Below, in pieces: positions 1 through 7,162 of a DNA stretch of 7,287 nucleotides (within the stretch, counting starts at the first letter, position 1; each line of letters starts with the position of its first letter). This DNA is from an uncultured Lachnospiraceae bacterium. Lineage in GTDB: Bacteria > Bacillota > Clostridia > Lachnospirales > Lachnospiraceae. The translations under genes were made by a program, and so were the position numbers. Below the pieces are notes generated by a model. That model searched no databases. It had not been told where the DNA came from and saw nothing but the letters and a program-made list of their open reading frames with translations. The stretch is taken from positions 1 to 7,287 of the forward strand of contig CAOKHR010000118.1 in assembly GCA_948468325.1 (NCBI GenBank). Direction: 5' to 3'.

Positions 1-117
1 TCGGAGCCGGAAGTTACGGCAGTTGCAGATAGAAAAGAGGGCGGATATGAAGCGGCGGCATGGGGCTGTGATTTGACTTATGACTATGTAAAAATTAATG
101 CGGATTATCGTTCCTGA
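1..117 (+). CDS. argJ: ArgJ C-terminus (partial): bifunctional ornithine acetyltransferase / N-acetylglutamate synthase
   Basis: The open frame entering from the left edge encodes 38 residues and stops at TGA 115-117, followed directly by a second in-frame TGA. The last residues, AWGCDLTYDYVKINADYRS, match the characteristic C-terminal end of the ArgJ beta chain as I recall it from the family. ArgJ moves the acetyl group from N-acetylornithine to glutamate, releasing ornithine and regenerating N-acetylglutamate in the cyclic arginine pathway; some members also use acetyl-CoA. The location just upstream of argB on the same strand, with a 22-base gap, supports the call and suggests one operon. 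The autocleavage Thr and the catalytic core lie outside the window, so activity cannot be judged. Whether the enzyme is mono- or bifunctional cannot be told from this fragment. Confidence 0.9.
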   Translation, partial: SEPEVTAVADRKEGGYEAAAWGCDLTYDYVKINADYRS

Positions 118-123
118 TGAAAA

Positions 124-130
124 GAGGAGG
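124..130 (+). promoter_or_regulatory. argB ribosome binding site (decides the start)
   Basis: GAGGAGG, containing a full AGGAGG at 125-130, lies 9 bases before the ATG at 140. The in-frame ATG at 98 has no comparable site, lies inside the argJ coding end and would add 14 residues of non-family sequence. The site therefore fixes the argB start at 140. Confidence 0.85.
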
Positions 131-139
131 AAGACAAAG

Positions 140-1039
140 ATGAAAGAAACAGAATTAGAGCAGAGTATGAATAAAGCAGAAGTCCTGATTGAAGCACTGC
201 CCTATATTCAGAGGTTTAACCGGAAGATTATTGTGGTAAAATACGGCGGAAGCGCGATGACGGATGAGGAATTAAAGCGCCGTGTTATTCAGGATGTAAC
301 ACTTCTAAAGCTGGTAGGATTTAAACCGATTATTGTGCATGGCGGCGGCAAAGAGATTAGCAAATGGGTAGGAAAGGTCGGCATGGAGCCGGAATTTGTA
401 AACGGACTTCGAAAGACGGATAAGGATACAATGGAAATTGCGGAAATGGTGCTTGGCAAGGTCAATAAATCACTGGTGCAGATGGTTCAGGAATTGGGAG
501 TTCTTGCAGTCGGCATCAGCGGAAAAGACGGAGGGCTGCTTCGCGTAGATAAAAAATATTCCGACGGAAAAGACATTGGTTTTGTAGGGGAAATCAAAGA
601 AGTCAATCCGAAAATTCTTTATGATTTGCTTGAGAAAGATTTTCTGCCGATTGTATGTCCAATTGGCATGGATGATGAATTTATGACTTATAATATCAAC
701 GCAGATGACGCGGCATGCGCGATTGCAAGAGCTATGCAGGCAGAAAAACTGGCATTTCTGACAGATATTGAAGGCGTATACAAAGATCCGTCCGATAAAA
801 CCACACTGATTTCCGAGCTTCCGATTTCTGAAGCAAAAGAGCTGATAGCAGACGGCAATATCGGAGGCGGAATGCTGCCAAAGCTGAACAGCTGTATTGA
901 CGCAATTGAAAACGGAGTTTCAAGAGTACATATTTTAGATGGAAGGATTGCACATTGCCTGCTGCTTGAAATCTTTACGAATAAGGGAATCGGAACAGCT
1001 ATTTTAGGAGAAAAGGAGAAAAAATATTATCATGAATAG
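140..1039 (+). CDS. argB: N-acetylglutamate kinase (arginine-inhibited type)
   Basis: This cytoplasmic enzyme phosphorylates N-acetyl-L-glutamate with ATP, the second step of arginine synthesis. The product has 299 residues, normal for the family. The amino acid kinase fold is shown by KYGGSAM at 34-40 (catalytic Lys34), the glycine-rich HGGG at 67-70, GLR at 89-91 (Arg91, substrate binding), NINADDAA at 185-192 and GGGMLPK at 242-248 (Lys248, phosphoryl transfer). An N-terminal segment of about 25 residues (EALPYIQRF at 18-26) precedes the core, and HCLLLEIFT with GIGT lies at 272-286. In the family both features mark hexameric enzymes inhibited by arginine, so feedback control by the end product is inferred. 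It follows argJ by 22 bases and overlaps argD by 8 bases, so co-transcription is likely. The longer in-frame start at 98 is rejected because of the ribosome binding site at 124-130. No defect is seen. Confidence 0.96.
   Translation: MKETELEQSMNKAEVLIEALPYIQRFNRKIIVVKYGGSAMTDEELKRRVIQDVTLLKLVGFKPIIVHGGGKEISKWVGKVGMEPEFVNGLRKTDKDTMEIAEMVLGKVNKSLVQMVQELGVLAVGISGKDGGLLRVDKKYSDGKDIGFVGEIKEVNPKILYDLLEKDFLPIVCPIGMDDEFMTYNINADDAACAIARAMQAEKLAFLTDIEGVYKDPSDKTTLISELPISEAKELIADGNIGGGMLPKLNSCIDAIENGVSRVHILDGRIAHCLLLEIFTNKGIGTAILGEKEKKYYHE
1014..1018 (+). promoter_or_regulatory. argD ribosome binding site inside argB
   Basis: AGGAG lies within the last codons of argB, 13 bases before the argD ATG at 1032. 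The spacing is longer than the usual 5-10 bases. Because the two genes overlap, argD is probably translated at least partly by ribosomes finishing argB (inference). Confidence 0.55.
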
Positions 1040-2237
1040 TACGGAATATATTAAGCATGCCAAAGAAGATCTTCTTCATACATACAATCGCTATCCGGTT
1101 GTTTTAGAATCCGGAAAAGGCGTATATCTGTCGGATACTGACGGGAAAAAATATCTCGATTTTGCAGCCGGAATCGGCGTATGTGCGCTGGGATACGGCA
1201 ATGAAGAATACAGTCAGGCACTTAAGGAGCAGATTGATAAATTACTGCATACTTCCAATCTTTATTATAACCGGCCGGTTATAAAGGCTGCAGAGCTTTT
1301 GAAGAAAGCCAGCGGCATGGACCGCGTCTTTTTTACAAACAGCGGCGCGGAAGCCGTGGAAGGCGCGATAAAGGCGGCAAAGAAATATGCATATACCAGA
1401 GACGGACATGCAGATTTTGAAATTATTGCCATGAAAAATTCATTTCACGGAAGAAGCGTCGGCGCGTTGTCTGTAACGGGAAACGAGCATTACAGAGAAG
1501 CGTTTCTTCCTTTGATGGGCGGTGTGCGTTTTGCGGAATTTAACCGTTTCAAAAGTGTAGAAGAGCAGGTGACAGATAAAACATGCGCCATTATCCTAGA
1601 GACGATACAGGGCGAAGGAGGCGTCTATCCGGCGGAGAAAGAATTTCTGGAAGGAGTGGCAGAGCTTTGCGGCAAAAAGGATATTCTTTTGATTCTGGAT
1701 GAAATCCAGTGCGGAATGGGAAGAAGCGGAGAGATGTTTGCATGGCAGAATTACAATGTAAAACCGGATATTATGGTCGCTGCCAAGGCTTTAGGCTGCG
1801 GTGTTCCCGTGGGCGCGTTTTTAATGACGGAGCGTGTGGCAGAGAAATCTCTGGCGCCGGGAGACCATGGCACGACGTATGGCGGCAATCCTTTTGTGGG
1901 AGCGGCAGTTTTGAAAGTGCTTGAAATTATGGAGCGTGATCATATTACGGAGCATGTAAAAGAAATTTCCGGCTATCTCTGGAACCGGCTGGAAGAGCTG
2001 AAAAAGAAGCATACGTGTGTGGCGGACCATCGCGGTATGGGACTTATGCAGGGACTGCAGCTGCAGGCGGATACGGCAGCGGGTGATGTTTCGAAAAAAG
2101 CATTGGAGCACGGCCTGATTTTAATTACCGCAGGTTCTAATGTACTCCGCTTTCTGCCGCCTCTTGTGATAGAGAAAGAGCATGCAGATGAAATGTATGG
2201 AATTTTAGACGAAATCTTATCAGAGATGGAAAAATAA
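1032..2237 (+). CDS. argD: Acetylornithine aminotransferase
   Basis: This cytoplasmic PLP-dependent class III aminotransferase converts N-acetylglutamate semialdehyde and glutamate to N-acetylornithine and 2-oxoglutarate. The 401 residues match the usual family length. Visible motifs are FAAGIGV (44-50), the PLP phosphate-binding NSGAEA (103-108), FHGR (138-141), LDEIQCGMGR (222-231; Asp223 contacts the pyridine nitrogen), AKALGCGVPVGAF (251-263; Lys252, at 1785-1787, forms the Schiff base), TTYGGNP (281-287) and LRFLPPL (372-378) near the C-terminus. Family relatives include ornithine and 4-aminobutyrate aminotransferases, but the argJ-argB context strongly favours ArgD. Some ArgD enzymes also act on N-succinyl-diaminopimelate in lysine synthesis; that cannot be settled here. 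The gene begins inside argB and ends 7 bases before a hairpin terminator, so it is the last gene of the operon. Confidence 0.95.
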   Translation: MNSTEYIKHAKEDLLHTYNRYPVVLESGKGVYLSDTDGKKYLDFAAGIGVCALGYGNEEYSQALKEQIDKLLHTSNLYYNRPVIKAAELLKKASGMDRVFFTNSGAEAVEGAIKAAKKYAYTRDGHADFEIIAMKNSFHGRSVGALSVTGNEHYREAFLPLMGGVRFAEFNRFKSVEEQVTDKTCAIILETIQGEGGVYPAEKEFLEGVAELCGKKDILLILDEIQCGMGRSGEMFAWQNYNVKPDIMVAAKALGCGVPVGAFLMTERVAEKSLAPGDHGTTYGGNPFVGAAVLKVLEIMERDHITEHVKEISGYLWNRLEELKKKHTCVADHRGMGLMQGLQLQADTAAGDVSKKALEHGLILITAGSNVLRFLPPLVIEKEHADEMYGILDEILSEMEK

Positions 2238-2244
2238 GGATAAT

Positions 2245-2276
2245 ATAAAGGAGCTGGCTGACAGCTCTTTTATTAT
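2245..2276 (+). terminator. Rho-independent terminator of the arg operon
   Basis: The arm 2245-2256 pairs with 2262-2273 to give a 12-bp stem with one G-T pair (2250/2268) around the 5-base loop GCTGA. The core GGAGCTG/CAGCTCT is followed by a T-rich tail, TTTTATTAT. It starts 7 bases after the argD stop. The A-rich 5' flank means it could also terminate in the reverse direction, but no reverse gene is seen nearby. Confidence 0.8.
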
Positions 2277-2285
2277 GTAAAAAAA

Positions 2286-2325
2286 TTGTTTTACTCTAGC
2301 TATTTTGTATAAAAAATGTTAAAAT
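2286..2325 (+). promoter_or_regulatory. Candidate sigma-A-type promoter(s) for the GH2 gene
   Basis: Two candidates overlap. The first is TTGTTT (2286-2291) and TATAAA (2308-2313) with a 16-base spacer. The second is an extended -10, TG-T-TAAAAT (2317-2325), without a good -35 element. Either would start transcription roughly 2320-2332, downstream of the arg terminator, giving a leader of about 70-80 bases. The region is AT-rich, so chance matches are possible. No operator of a known family is recognised. The location between a terminator and a gene is the best support. Confidence 0.45.
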
Positions 2326-2387
2326 AGCCATAGGGCTTTCGGAATTATTCACAAATATTTAGCCATGAAATAATATTTTGCAAAAAC

Positions 2388-2393
2388 AGGAGG
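2388..2393 (+). promoter_or_regulatory. Ribosome binding site of the GH2 gene
   Basis: A perfect AGGAGG lies 7 bases before the ATG at 2401, directly followed by a signal-peptide coding sequence. This fixes the start and predicts efficient initiation. Confidence 0.9.
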
Positions 2394-2400
2394 ATATTTT

Positions 2401-5400
2401 ATGAAGCGACGTTTAAACAAACTGCTGGCAGTTGTGTTAACGGCTGCAATGTGTCTGCCGGTGATTCCGGCGGAAAGGGTAAGCGCTGCAGGGAGCGGCG
2501 GCATTGTTTTTACAGAGGAAGAACAGATATTTGTCAATGACTATGGCAAAGAACGTAAGACAATTATTAACGACAGCTGGAAGTTTCATTTAGGTTCGGT
2601 TGCAGGAGCATCCGGCAAGGAATTTAACGATGCTGACTGGGATTATGTGGATCTTCCTCACGATTTTAGCATTACGCAGGAATTTACGGCTGAAGGAGAG
2701 AGGGAGAGCGGATTTCTTCTTGGCGGTACCGGATGGTATAGGAAGCATTTTACGCTTTCCGAAGATCTTTTGGGCAAAAGAGTCGTATTAAATTTTGACG
2801 GTGTGTATTCCCATGCCGCTGTTTATGTAAACGGGAAAAGAGTAGGGGAACACCATTACGGTTATACACCGTTTGCTTTTGACATTACGGATTATGTGGT
2901 ATGTGACAGTGCAACGGATAATGTGATTGCGGTAGAAGCGGTGAATAACATTCCTTCCAGCCGCTGGTATTCCGGAAGCGGCATTTACCGCGATGTAAAT
3001 TTAATTGTGACGGACCCGGTACACGTGGCATATAATGGAACCTTTGTAACTACGCCGAAGATTCAGGAAGAAAACGGTGAAGTAAATGTCTCTGTAGATG
3101 TGCAGAATGACAGCAAAGCACCGGTGAATGTTACCGTTCGCAATACGGTTTTTGAAAAGGGCAGCAATACACCGGAAGCGTCTGATTCGACAGCTGTATC
3201 AGTAGCGGCCGGAGAGACGAAAGCAGTAGAGTCAAAACCGGTTGTTCCTTCGCCGAAGCTCTGGTCAGTGGAGGAGCCGAATCTGTATTATGTCCGGACA
3301 GAGATTTTAAACGGAACGACGGTTTTAGATACTTATGATACAGAGTTTGGCTTTAAATGGTATGAGTTTGTTGATGATGAAGGGTTTTATCTGAATGGAG
3401 AACCGTTAAAAATTAACGGTGTCTGCATGCATCATGACCAGGGAGCGCTTGGCGCTGCGGCGTACCATGATGCTGTTTACCGTCAGATGAGCATTATGAA
3501 AGATATGGGCGTGAATACAATCCGTATCACGCATAATCCCGGTGCGGAAGTTTTGGTAGATATTTGTAACGAACTTGGTCTTTTGGTTATTGAAGAATTT
3601 TTTGACGGCTGGGCATGGGCAAAAAACAGTAATCCGAATGATTTTTCTACTCATTTTCAGAGGTACCTGAATGATTCGAATCAGATTATTGGCGGGGATT
3701 CTTCTATGAAATGGTCTGAATTTGTGCTGAAATCTACAGTCAAACGTGACAGAAATGATGCGTCTATTATATTGTGGTCACTTGGAAACGAAATTGATGA
3801 AGGCAGCGGCGGAGGCCCGTGGGATACGCTTGCGGATGATTTGATCCGCTGGACAGAGGAAGTAGATAAGACGCATCCGGTTACATCCGGTTCTAACAGA
3901 AGAACGCTTAGTGTTGAGGGTGATACCGGAGTTCCGATTGTTAATCAGAAAATTTATGAGGCAGAAGGTGTTCCGGGTTACAATTATGGCGATATTGGAA
4001 GTATGAGGATGCTGCATGGGAGGTATCCGGTTCTTCTCTGGAGCGAGACTGCGTCTGCAGTTAACAGCAGGGGCATTTATTCGGGTAATTCTACAGGAGC
4101 CGGAGCTGTAGGCGGACATTTGACCTCTTATGATGAAAGCTGTGTCGGATGGGGTAAGACAGCGCATGCTTCTATGTATCCGACTTTGACGACAGACTGG
4201 ATTGCGGGCGAATGTGTATGGACCGGATTTGACTATATCGGCGAGCCGACTCCATGGAATGGAGATAAAGGAATCCATCCCGATGCACCGAATAAGGATA
4301 TTGCAGCGCCGAACAGCAGTTATTTTGGTATTGTAGAGACATCAGGATTTCCGAAAGACAATTACTACCTTTACCGCAGTCAGTGGAACAGAAAAGAAGG
4401 TGCAAATACTCTGAATTTGGTTACAGCATGGGATTCGGATAATATGAAATTATCCGGCGGCAAGACTCCGGTATGGGTTTATTCTAATGCGGCGAAAGTA
4501 GAGCTTTACCGGAATAACGAGCTGATTGGAGTTGCTACGCGTAAAGATGTTGCGGAAACTACAACAGAAAAGGGACATCAGCACTATGAATATACAACAG
4601 AGAGCAAAAACGAAAGCGTTTGCATTACGAGTTCAGGTTCCGGAGACACTTCACTGTATTCTGTTTTTAACGTAGCATTTGAAGAGGGAACTATTTCTGC
4701 AAAAGCATACGATGAGCAGGGAAATGACATTACAAAAACATGCGCAGGGAAAACTTCTGTATCCACACCGGGAGAACCGGCGAAGCTTATTGTCAGTCAG
4801 GACAAAGAAGAAATTCTGGCAGACGGCAGCAGTCTTGTTTACATTTCTGTTGATGTAACAGATTCAGACGGCAATTTAGATACACGTGCAGAAAATGACA
4901 TTACGTTTACCCTGACAGGCAACGGAGAAATTATGGGTGTGGATAACGGCGACCAGGCAACAGTGGATAAATTCCAGCAGCCATCCGTTATAACAGACAG
5001 AACTTCTGCCCATATTAAGGCATATGCAGGAAAAGCGCTTGCAATTGTCCGGTCTACAACAAGATCAGGAAAAATTACGGTAGATATTGCTTCCAATGGG
5101 CTGACAGGCGGCAGGGCGGAAATTACATCTAAGCTTCCGGAGGGACAGTCTGAAAATGGAATTGTAAGTTATCGTATGAAAAAACATTGTTATGTACCTG
5201 TGGGAACAGCAGCTATTACACTGCCGGCAAAGATTGCCGTTACACGCGCAGACGGAACAGAAGAGCAGATGAATGTAACATGGAACGCCATAGATGCATC
5301 GAAGATGAAAGAAGCGGGGAATTTTACAGTAAACGGAACGGTAGGAAGCGGCCTGGATCAGATTATAGTAGCAACCGTTGTACATGTATACGGCAATATT

Positions 5401-7131
5401 ACAACGGCGAAAAATATTTCAGCCTATACGGCGCAAAACAGCATACCTTCACTTCCGGAAAGCCTTATGACGTATGCGGAAGACGGAACAGAATTTGAAG
5501 CATTTCCTGTTACATGGGATATAACCGGCCTGTCAGAATCTGATTTCGGAAATATTGGAGACATAGTAAAAATCAGGGGAACCGTAAATGCTTCTTACAT
5601 CGGAAAAACATTTGAGGTTGCGGCAGGCGTCCGCGTAGCGGAAGCCCGGGAAACCGGAAGCATCAATATAGCGCCTGTAGCGTCCGAACTGACGCAGAAT
5701 TGTAATCCGACAGCAGATAATCTTCTGACCGTAAATGACGAAAACAGATATGGTGATCAGGCTACACAGAGTTCAAGGTGGACAGACTGGGAGGATAAGA
5801 GAGAAGATATGGCTGAAAATCCGGCAGCGATTACAATGAAATGGGATACGGTTCATTCTGTAGATGAGATCCGGCTCTTTTATGCAGTGCCAATTAATGG
5901 GATCGCAAAACCGGAGAGCGTGACGATTCAATTATCTTCGGACGGCATTAATTTTACCGATATGGGATATGAAGATCCTGTGGAAATACCGGCTGTGGCA
6001 AATGAATCAACGCTGGGAGAGTCTTTTAAATTAAATGAGAGTACGGCTCCGATTGCTGTTCGGATTATATTGAAACGTAACGGTGGAAATAAAGTCGGTC
6101 TTACGGAAATAGAAGTTATTTCCAAACAATATACATATGATGTTTACGATACGGCGGATCTGGAAAGCATTTCTGTAGACGGAAACGCCATCGGTGGAGT
6201 GAGTGCAGATAAAACAGATTATGTAGTAGATACTCTGGGAGAAGTTACTGCTGCAGGAGACAGCAAAAACGTAGCAGTCACTGTTTTTCCGGAGAAAGAC
6301 GGCGTAGTGACAATTTATGCTGTATCCGAAGACGGACAGACAACAAAGACGTATACGGTCAGCCGGAAGGCAAAGACAGAAGATAAAGCACAGGTCAGCC
6401 AGATAATTGAGGAGCTGAAAAAAGTTGACAGCAGCAAATATACAGAAGAAAGTTACAATAAGTATTTGCAGACAATCAAGGCATTAGAAAATCAGATTTC
6501 AGCGGATATTTCAATGAAAGATTTGAATGAGATGAAAAAGAATCTGGAAGACGTACAGAAATTGTTGGAAGTAAAGCAGACTGTTCCCCAGGATCCTGCA
6601 GATTCCGGTACGGGAAATGAAACTCAGACATTGACGAAAGGCCAGAAAGTGACAGTAGACGGCATGGAATATGAGGTTTTAGATCCGGCAGCGAAAACAG
6701 TGGAACTGAAATCAGGCAATAAGAAGAAATCAGGCAAACTTACCATTAATACTGTCAATATAAACGGAGAGAACTGTACGGTTGTATCCATTGGGGCAAA
6801 TGCATTTCAGAAAGCAAACAAACTGACGTCTGTTACCATCGGAAGCAGCGTAACCTCCATTGGAAAGAACGCATTTGCAAACGCGGCAAAACTGCAGTCA
6901 GTTGTGATTGGAAAGAAAGTAAAAACAATTGCAGCGGGAGCATTTTCCGGTTGCAAGAAACTGAGTAAAGTGACATTCAAGGGAACTGCAGTAACGAAAA
7001 TCGGAAAGAAAGCATTTAAAAACACATCGAAGAAAATAACGGTAACAGTTCCGAAAAAACTGAAAAAGAACAAGAAGTTCAAGAGTAAGTTAACGAGTGC
7101 CGGAATGAACAAAAAAATGAAATATAAATAA
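2401..7131 (+). CDS. Secreted multidomain GH2 glycosidase, probable beta-galactosidase, with LRR_5 tail
   Basis: The 1576-residue product is exported: MKRR, a hydrophobic stretch (8-23) and a likely cut at VSA/AG (29/30). GH2 sugar-binding jelly roll (about 50-205), Ig-like domain (210-320) and TIM barrel (325-660) follow. Acid/base Glu464 sits in SLGNE (460-464) and nucleophile Glu549 in WSETAS (547-552). VKRDRND (447-453), RITHNP (375-380), VWTGFDYIGEPTPW (606-619) and SYFGI (640-644) resemble BgaA-type beta-galactosidases. Then come DUF4982-like (670-775), GH2 C5-like (790-908), two Big_4-like (923-997, 1005-1080), F5/8 type C/CBM32-like (1086-1241), cadherin-like beta-sandwich (1253-1321), FIVAR-like helical (1329-1392) and LRR_5 (1411-1576) modules. 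The protein likely acts at the cell surface or outside, removing terminal beta-linked galactose from glycans. Fold and catalysis are well supported; substrate is inferred, and other GH2 activities are possible. The beta-glucuronidase NxK motif was not seen. There is no lipobox, LPXTG or C-terminal membrane segment, and no frameshift. It is probably monocistronic. Confidence 0.9.
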   Translation: MKRRLNKLLAVVLTAAMCLPVIPAERVSAAGSGGIVFTEEEQIFVNDYGKERKTIINDSWKFHLGSVAGASGKEFNDADWDYVDLPHDFSITQEFTAEGERESGFLLGGTGWYRKHFTLSEDLLGKRVVLNFDGVYSHAAVYVNGKRVGEHHYGYTPFAFDITDYVVCDSATDNVIAVEAVNNIPSSRWYSGSGIYRDVNLIVTDPVHVAYNGTFVTTPKIQEENGEVNVSVDVQNDSKAPVNVTVRNTVFEKGSNTPEASDSTAVSVAAGETKAVESKPVVPSPKLWSVEEPNLYYVRTEILNGTTVLDTYDTEFGFKWYEFVDDEGFYLNGEPLKINGVCMHHDQGALGAAAYHDAVYRQMSIMKDMGVNTIRITHNPGAEVLVDICNELGLLVIEEFFDGWAWAKNSNPNDFSTHFQRYLNDSNQIIGGDSSMKWSEFVLKSTVKRDRNDASIILWSLGNEIDEGSGGGPWDTLADDLIRWTEEVDKTHPVTSGSNRRTLSVEGDTGVPIVNQKIYEAEGVPGYNYGDIGSMRMLHGRYPVLLWSETASAVNSRGIYSGNSTGAGAVGGHLTSYDESCVGWGKTAHASMYPTLTTDWIAGECVWTGFDYIGEPTPWNGDKGIHPDAPNKDIAAPNSSYFGIVETSGFPKDNYYLYRSQWNRKEGANTLNLVTAWDSDNMKLSGGKTPVWVYSNAAKVELYRNNELIGVATRKDVAETTTEKGHQHYEYTTESKNESVCITSSGSGDTSLYSVFNVAFEEGTISAKAYDEQGNDITKTCAGKTSVSTPGEPAKLIVSQDKEEILADGSSLVYISVDVTDSDGNLDTRAENDITFTLTGNGEIMGVDNGDQATVDKFQQPSVITDRTSAHIKAYAGKALAIVRSTTRSGKITVDIASNGLTGGRAEITSKLPEGQSENGIVSYRMKKHCYVPVGTAAITLPAKIAVTRADGTEEQMNVTWNAIDASKMKEAGNFTVNGTVGSGLDQIIVATVVHVYGNITTAKNISAYTAQNSIPSLPESLMTYAEDGTEFEAFPVTWDITGLSESDFGNIGDIVKIRGTVNASYIGKTFEVAAGVRVAEARETGSINIAPVASELTQNCNPTADNLLTVNDENRYGDQATQSSRWTDWEDKREDMAENPAAITMKWDTVHSVDEIRLFYAVPINGIAKPESVTIQLSSDGINFTDMGYEDPVEIPAVANESTLGESFKLNESTAPIAVRIILKRNGGNKVGLTEIEVISKQYTYDVYDTADLESISVDGNAIGGVSADKTDYVVDTLGEVTAAGDSKNVAVTVFPEKDGVVTIYAVSEDGQTTKTYTVSRKAKTEDKAQVSQIIEELKKVDSSKYTEESYNKYLQTIKALENQISADISMKDLNEMKKNLEDVQKLLEVKQTVPQDPADSGTGNETQTLTKGQKVTVDGMEYEVLDPAAKTVELKSGNKKKSGKLTINTVNINGENCTVVSIGANAFQKANKLTSVTIGSSVTSIGKNAFANAAKLQSVVIGKKVKTIAAGAFSGCKKLSKVTFKGTAVTKIGKKAFKNTSKKITVTVPKKLKKNKKFKSKLTSAGMNKKMKYK
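5167..5640 (+). repeat. Two tandem Big_4-like Ig domains within the GH2 protein
   Basis: Residues 923-997 and 1005-1080 share the layout of the bacterial Ig-like Big_4 type: an opening strand, a Leu-Pro near the start (LPAKIAV; LPESLMT), an acidic turn (ADGTEEQ; EDGTEFE), a central V-T-W (NVTWNAID; PVTWDITG) and a final G-T-V strand (VNGTV; IRGTV). The copies are clearly divergent, so this is an old duplication rather than a recent DNA repeat. Such domains usually act as spacers that hold a catalytic unit away from the cell wall. Confidence 0.7.
5656..6123 (+). other. F5/8 type C (CBM32-like) module within the GH2 protein
   Basis: Residues 1086-1241 look like a discoidin-type beta-sandwich. 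RWTDW (1126-1130) is followed by PAAITMKWD (1141-1149), VDEIRLFY (1154-1161), PESVTIQLSSDG (1171-1182) and a closing VGLTEIEV (1232-1239), a pattern seen in many glycosidases of gut Clostridia. Members often bind galactose-type or other sugars. Ligand specificity cannot be read from the sequence. The Trp pair 1127/1130 could be structural or ligand-binding. Confidence 0.65.
6385..6576 (+). other. FIVAR-like helical segment within the GH2 protein
   Basis: Residues 1329-1392 are predicted helical, with the phrase VDSSKYTEESYNKYLQTI (1342-1359), the hallmark 'Tyr-Thr-x-x-Ser-(Tyr/Trp)' of FIVAR repeats, followed by a second amphipathic helix ending in KNLEDVQKLLEVK. A short polar linker rich in Pro, Asp, Ser and Gly (about 1394-1410) separates it from the LRR tail. 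In relatives these three-helix units are wall-proximal spacers. Confidence 0.7.
6781..7059 (+). repeat. LRR_5 (BspA-like) repeats, four units, in the GH2 C-terminus
   Basis: Four consecutive units of 23, 23, 24 and 23 residues lie at 1461-1483, 1484-1506, 1507-1530 and 1531-1553. Each follows V-x-x-I-(G/A)-x-x-A-F-x-(N/x)-x-x-K-(L/I)-x-x-V-x-(I/F/V). The final unit is degenerate and passes into a lysine-rich cap (PKKLKKNKKFKSK, 1551-1563). At the DNA level short echoes such as GGAAAGAA and GCATTT recur once per unit. The family is linked to surface adhesion in other bacteria; in gut Clostridia this tail is found on many exported proteins. Confidence 0.85.
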
Positions 7132-7162
7132 TAAAAAATTTGGACACTGAAAGTCACAGGTA

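Noticed and set aside
98..139. Longer argB start at ATG 98
   Set aside because: It lies inside the argJ coding end, has no ribosome binding site and adds 14 residues foreign to the family; ATG 140 has an AGGAGG at good spacing.
2342..2350. Small palindrome GAATTATTC as an ArgR box or operator
   Set aside because: The half-sites are only one base apart, not the spacing of an ARG box; this is expected by chance in AT-rich DNA.
2352..2380. AT-rich stem (CAAATATT / AATATTTTG) in the GH2 leader as a riboswitch or attenuator
   Set aside because: Eight pairs with a bulge and only one GC pair; too weak, and no conserved riboswitch core is seen.
2454..2456. Cys18 of the signal peptide as a lipoprotein site
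   Set aside because: The preceding residues (AAM) do not form a lipobox, and a good signal peptidase I site lies at 27-29.
3778..4278. 166-codon open frame on the minus strand inside the GH2 gene
   Set aside because: It lies opposite the well-supported catalytic domain, has no family-like motifs and no ribosome binding site noted; a shadow of the real gene.
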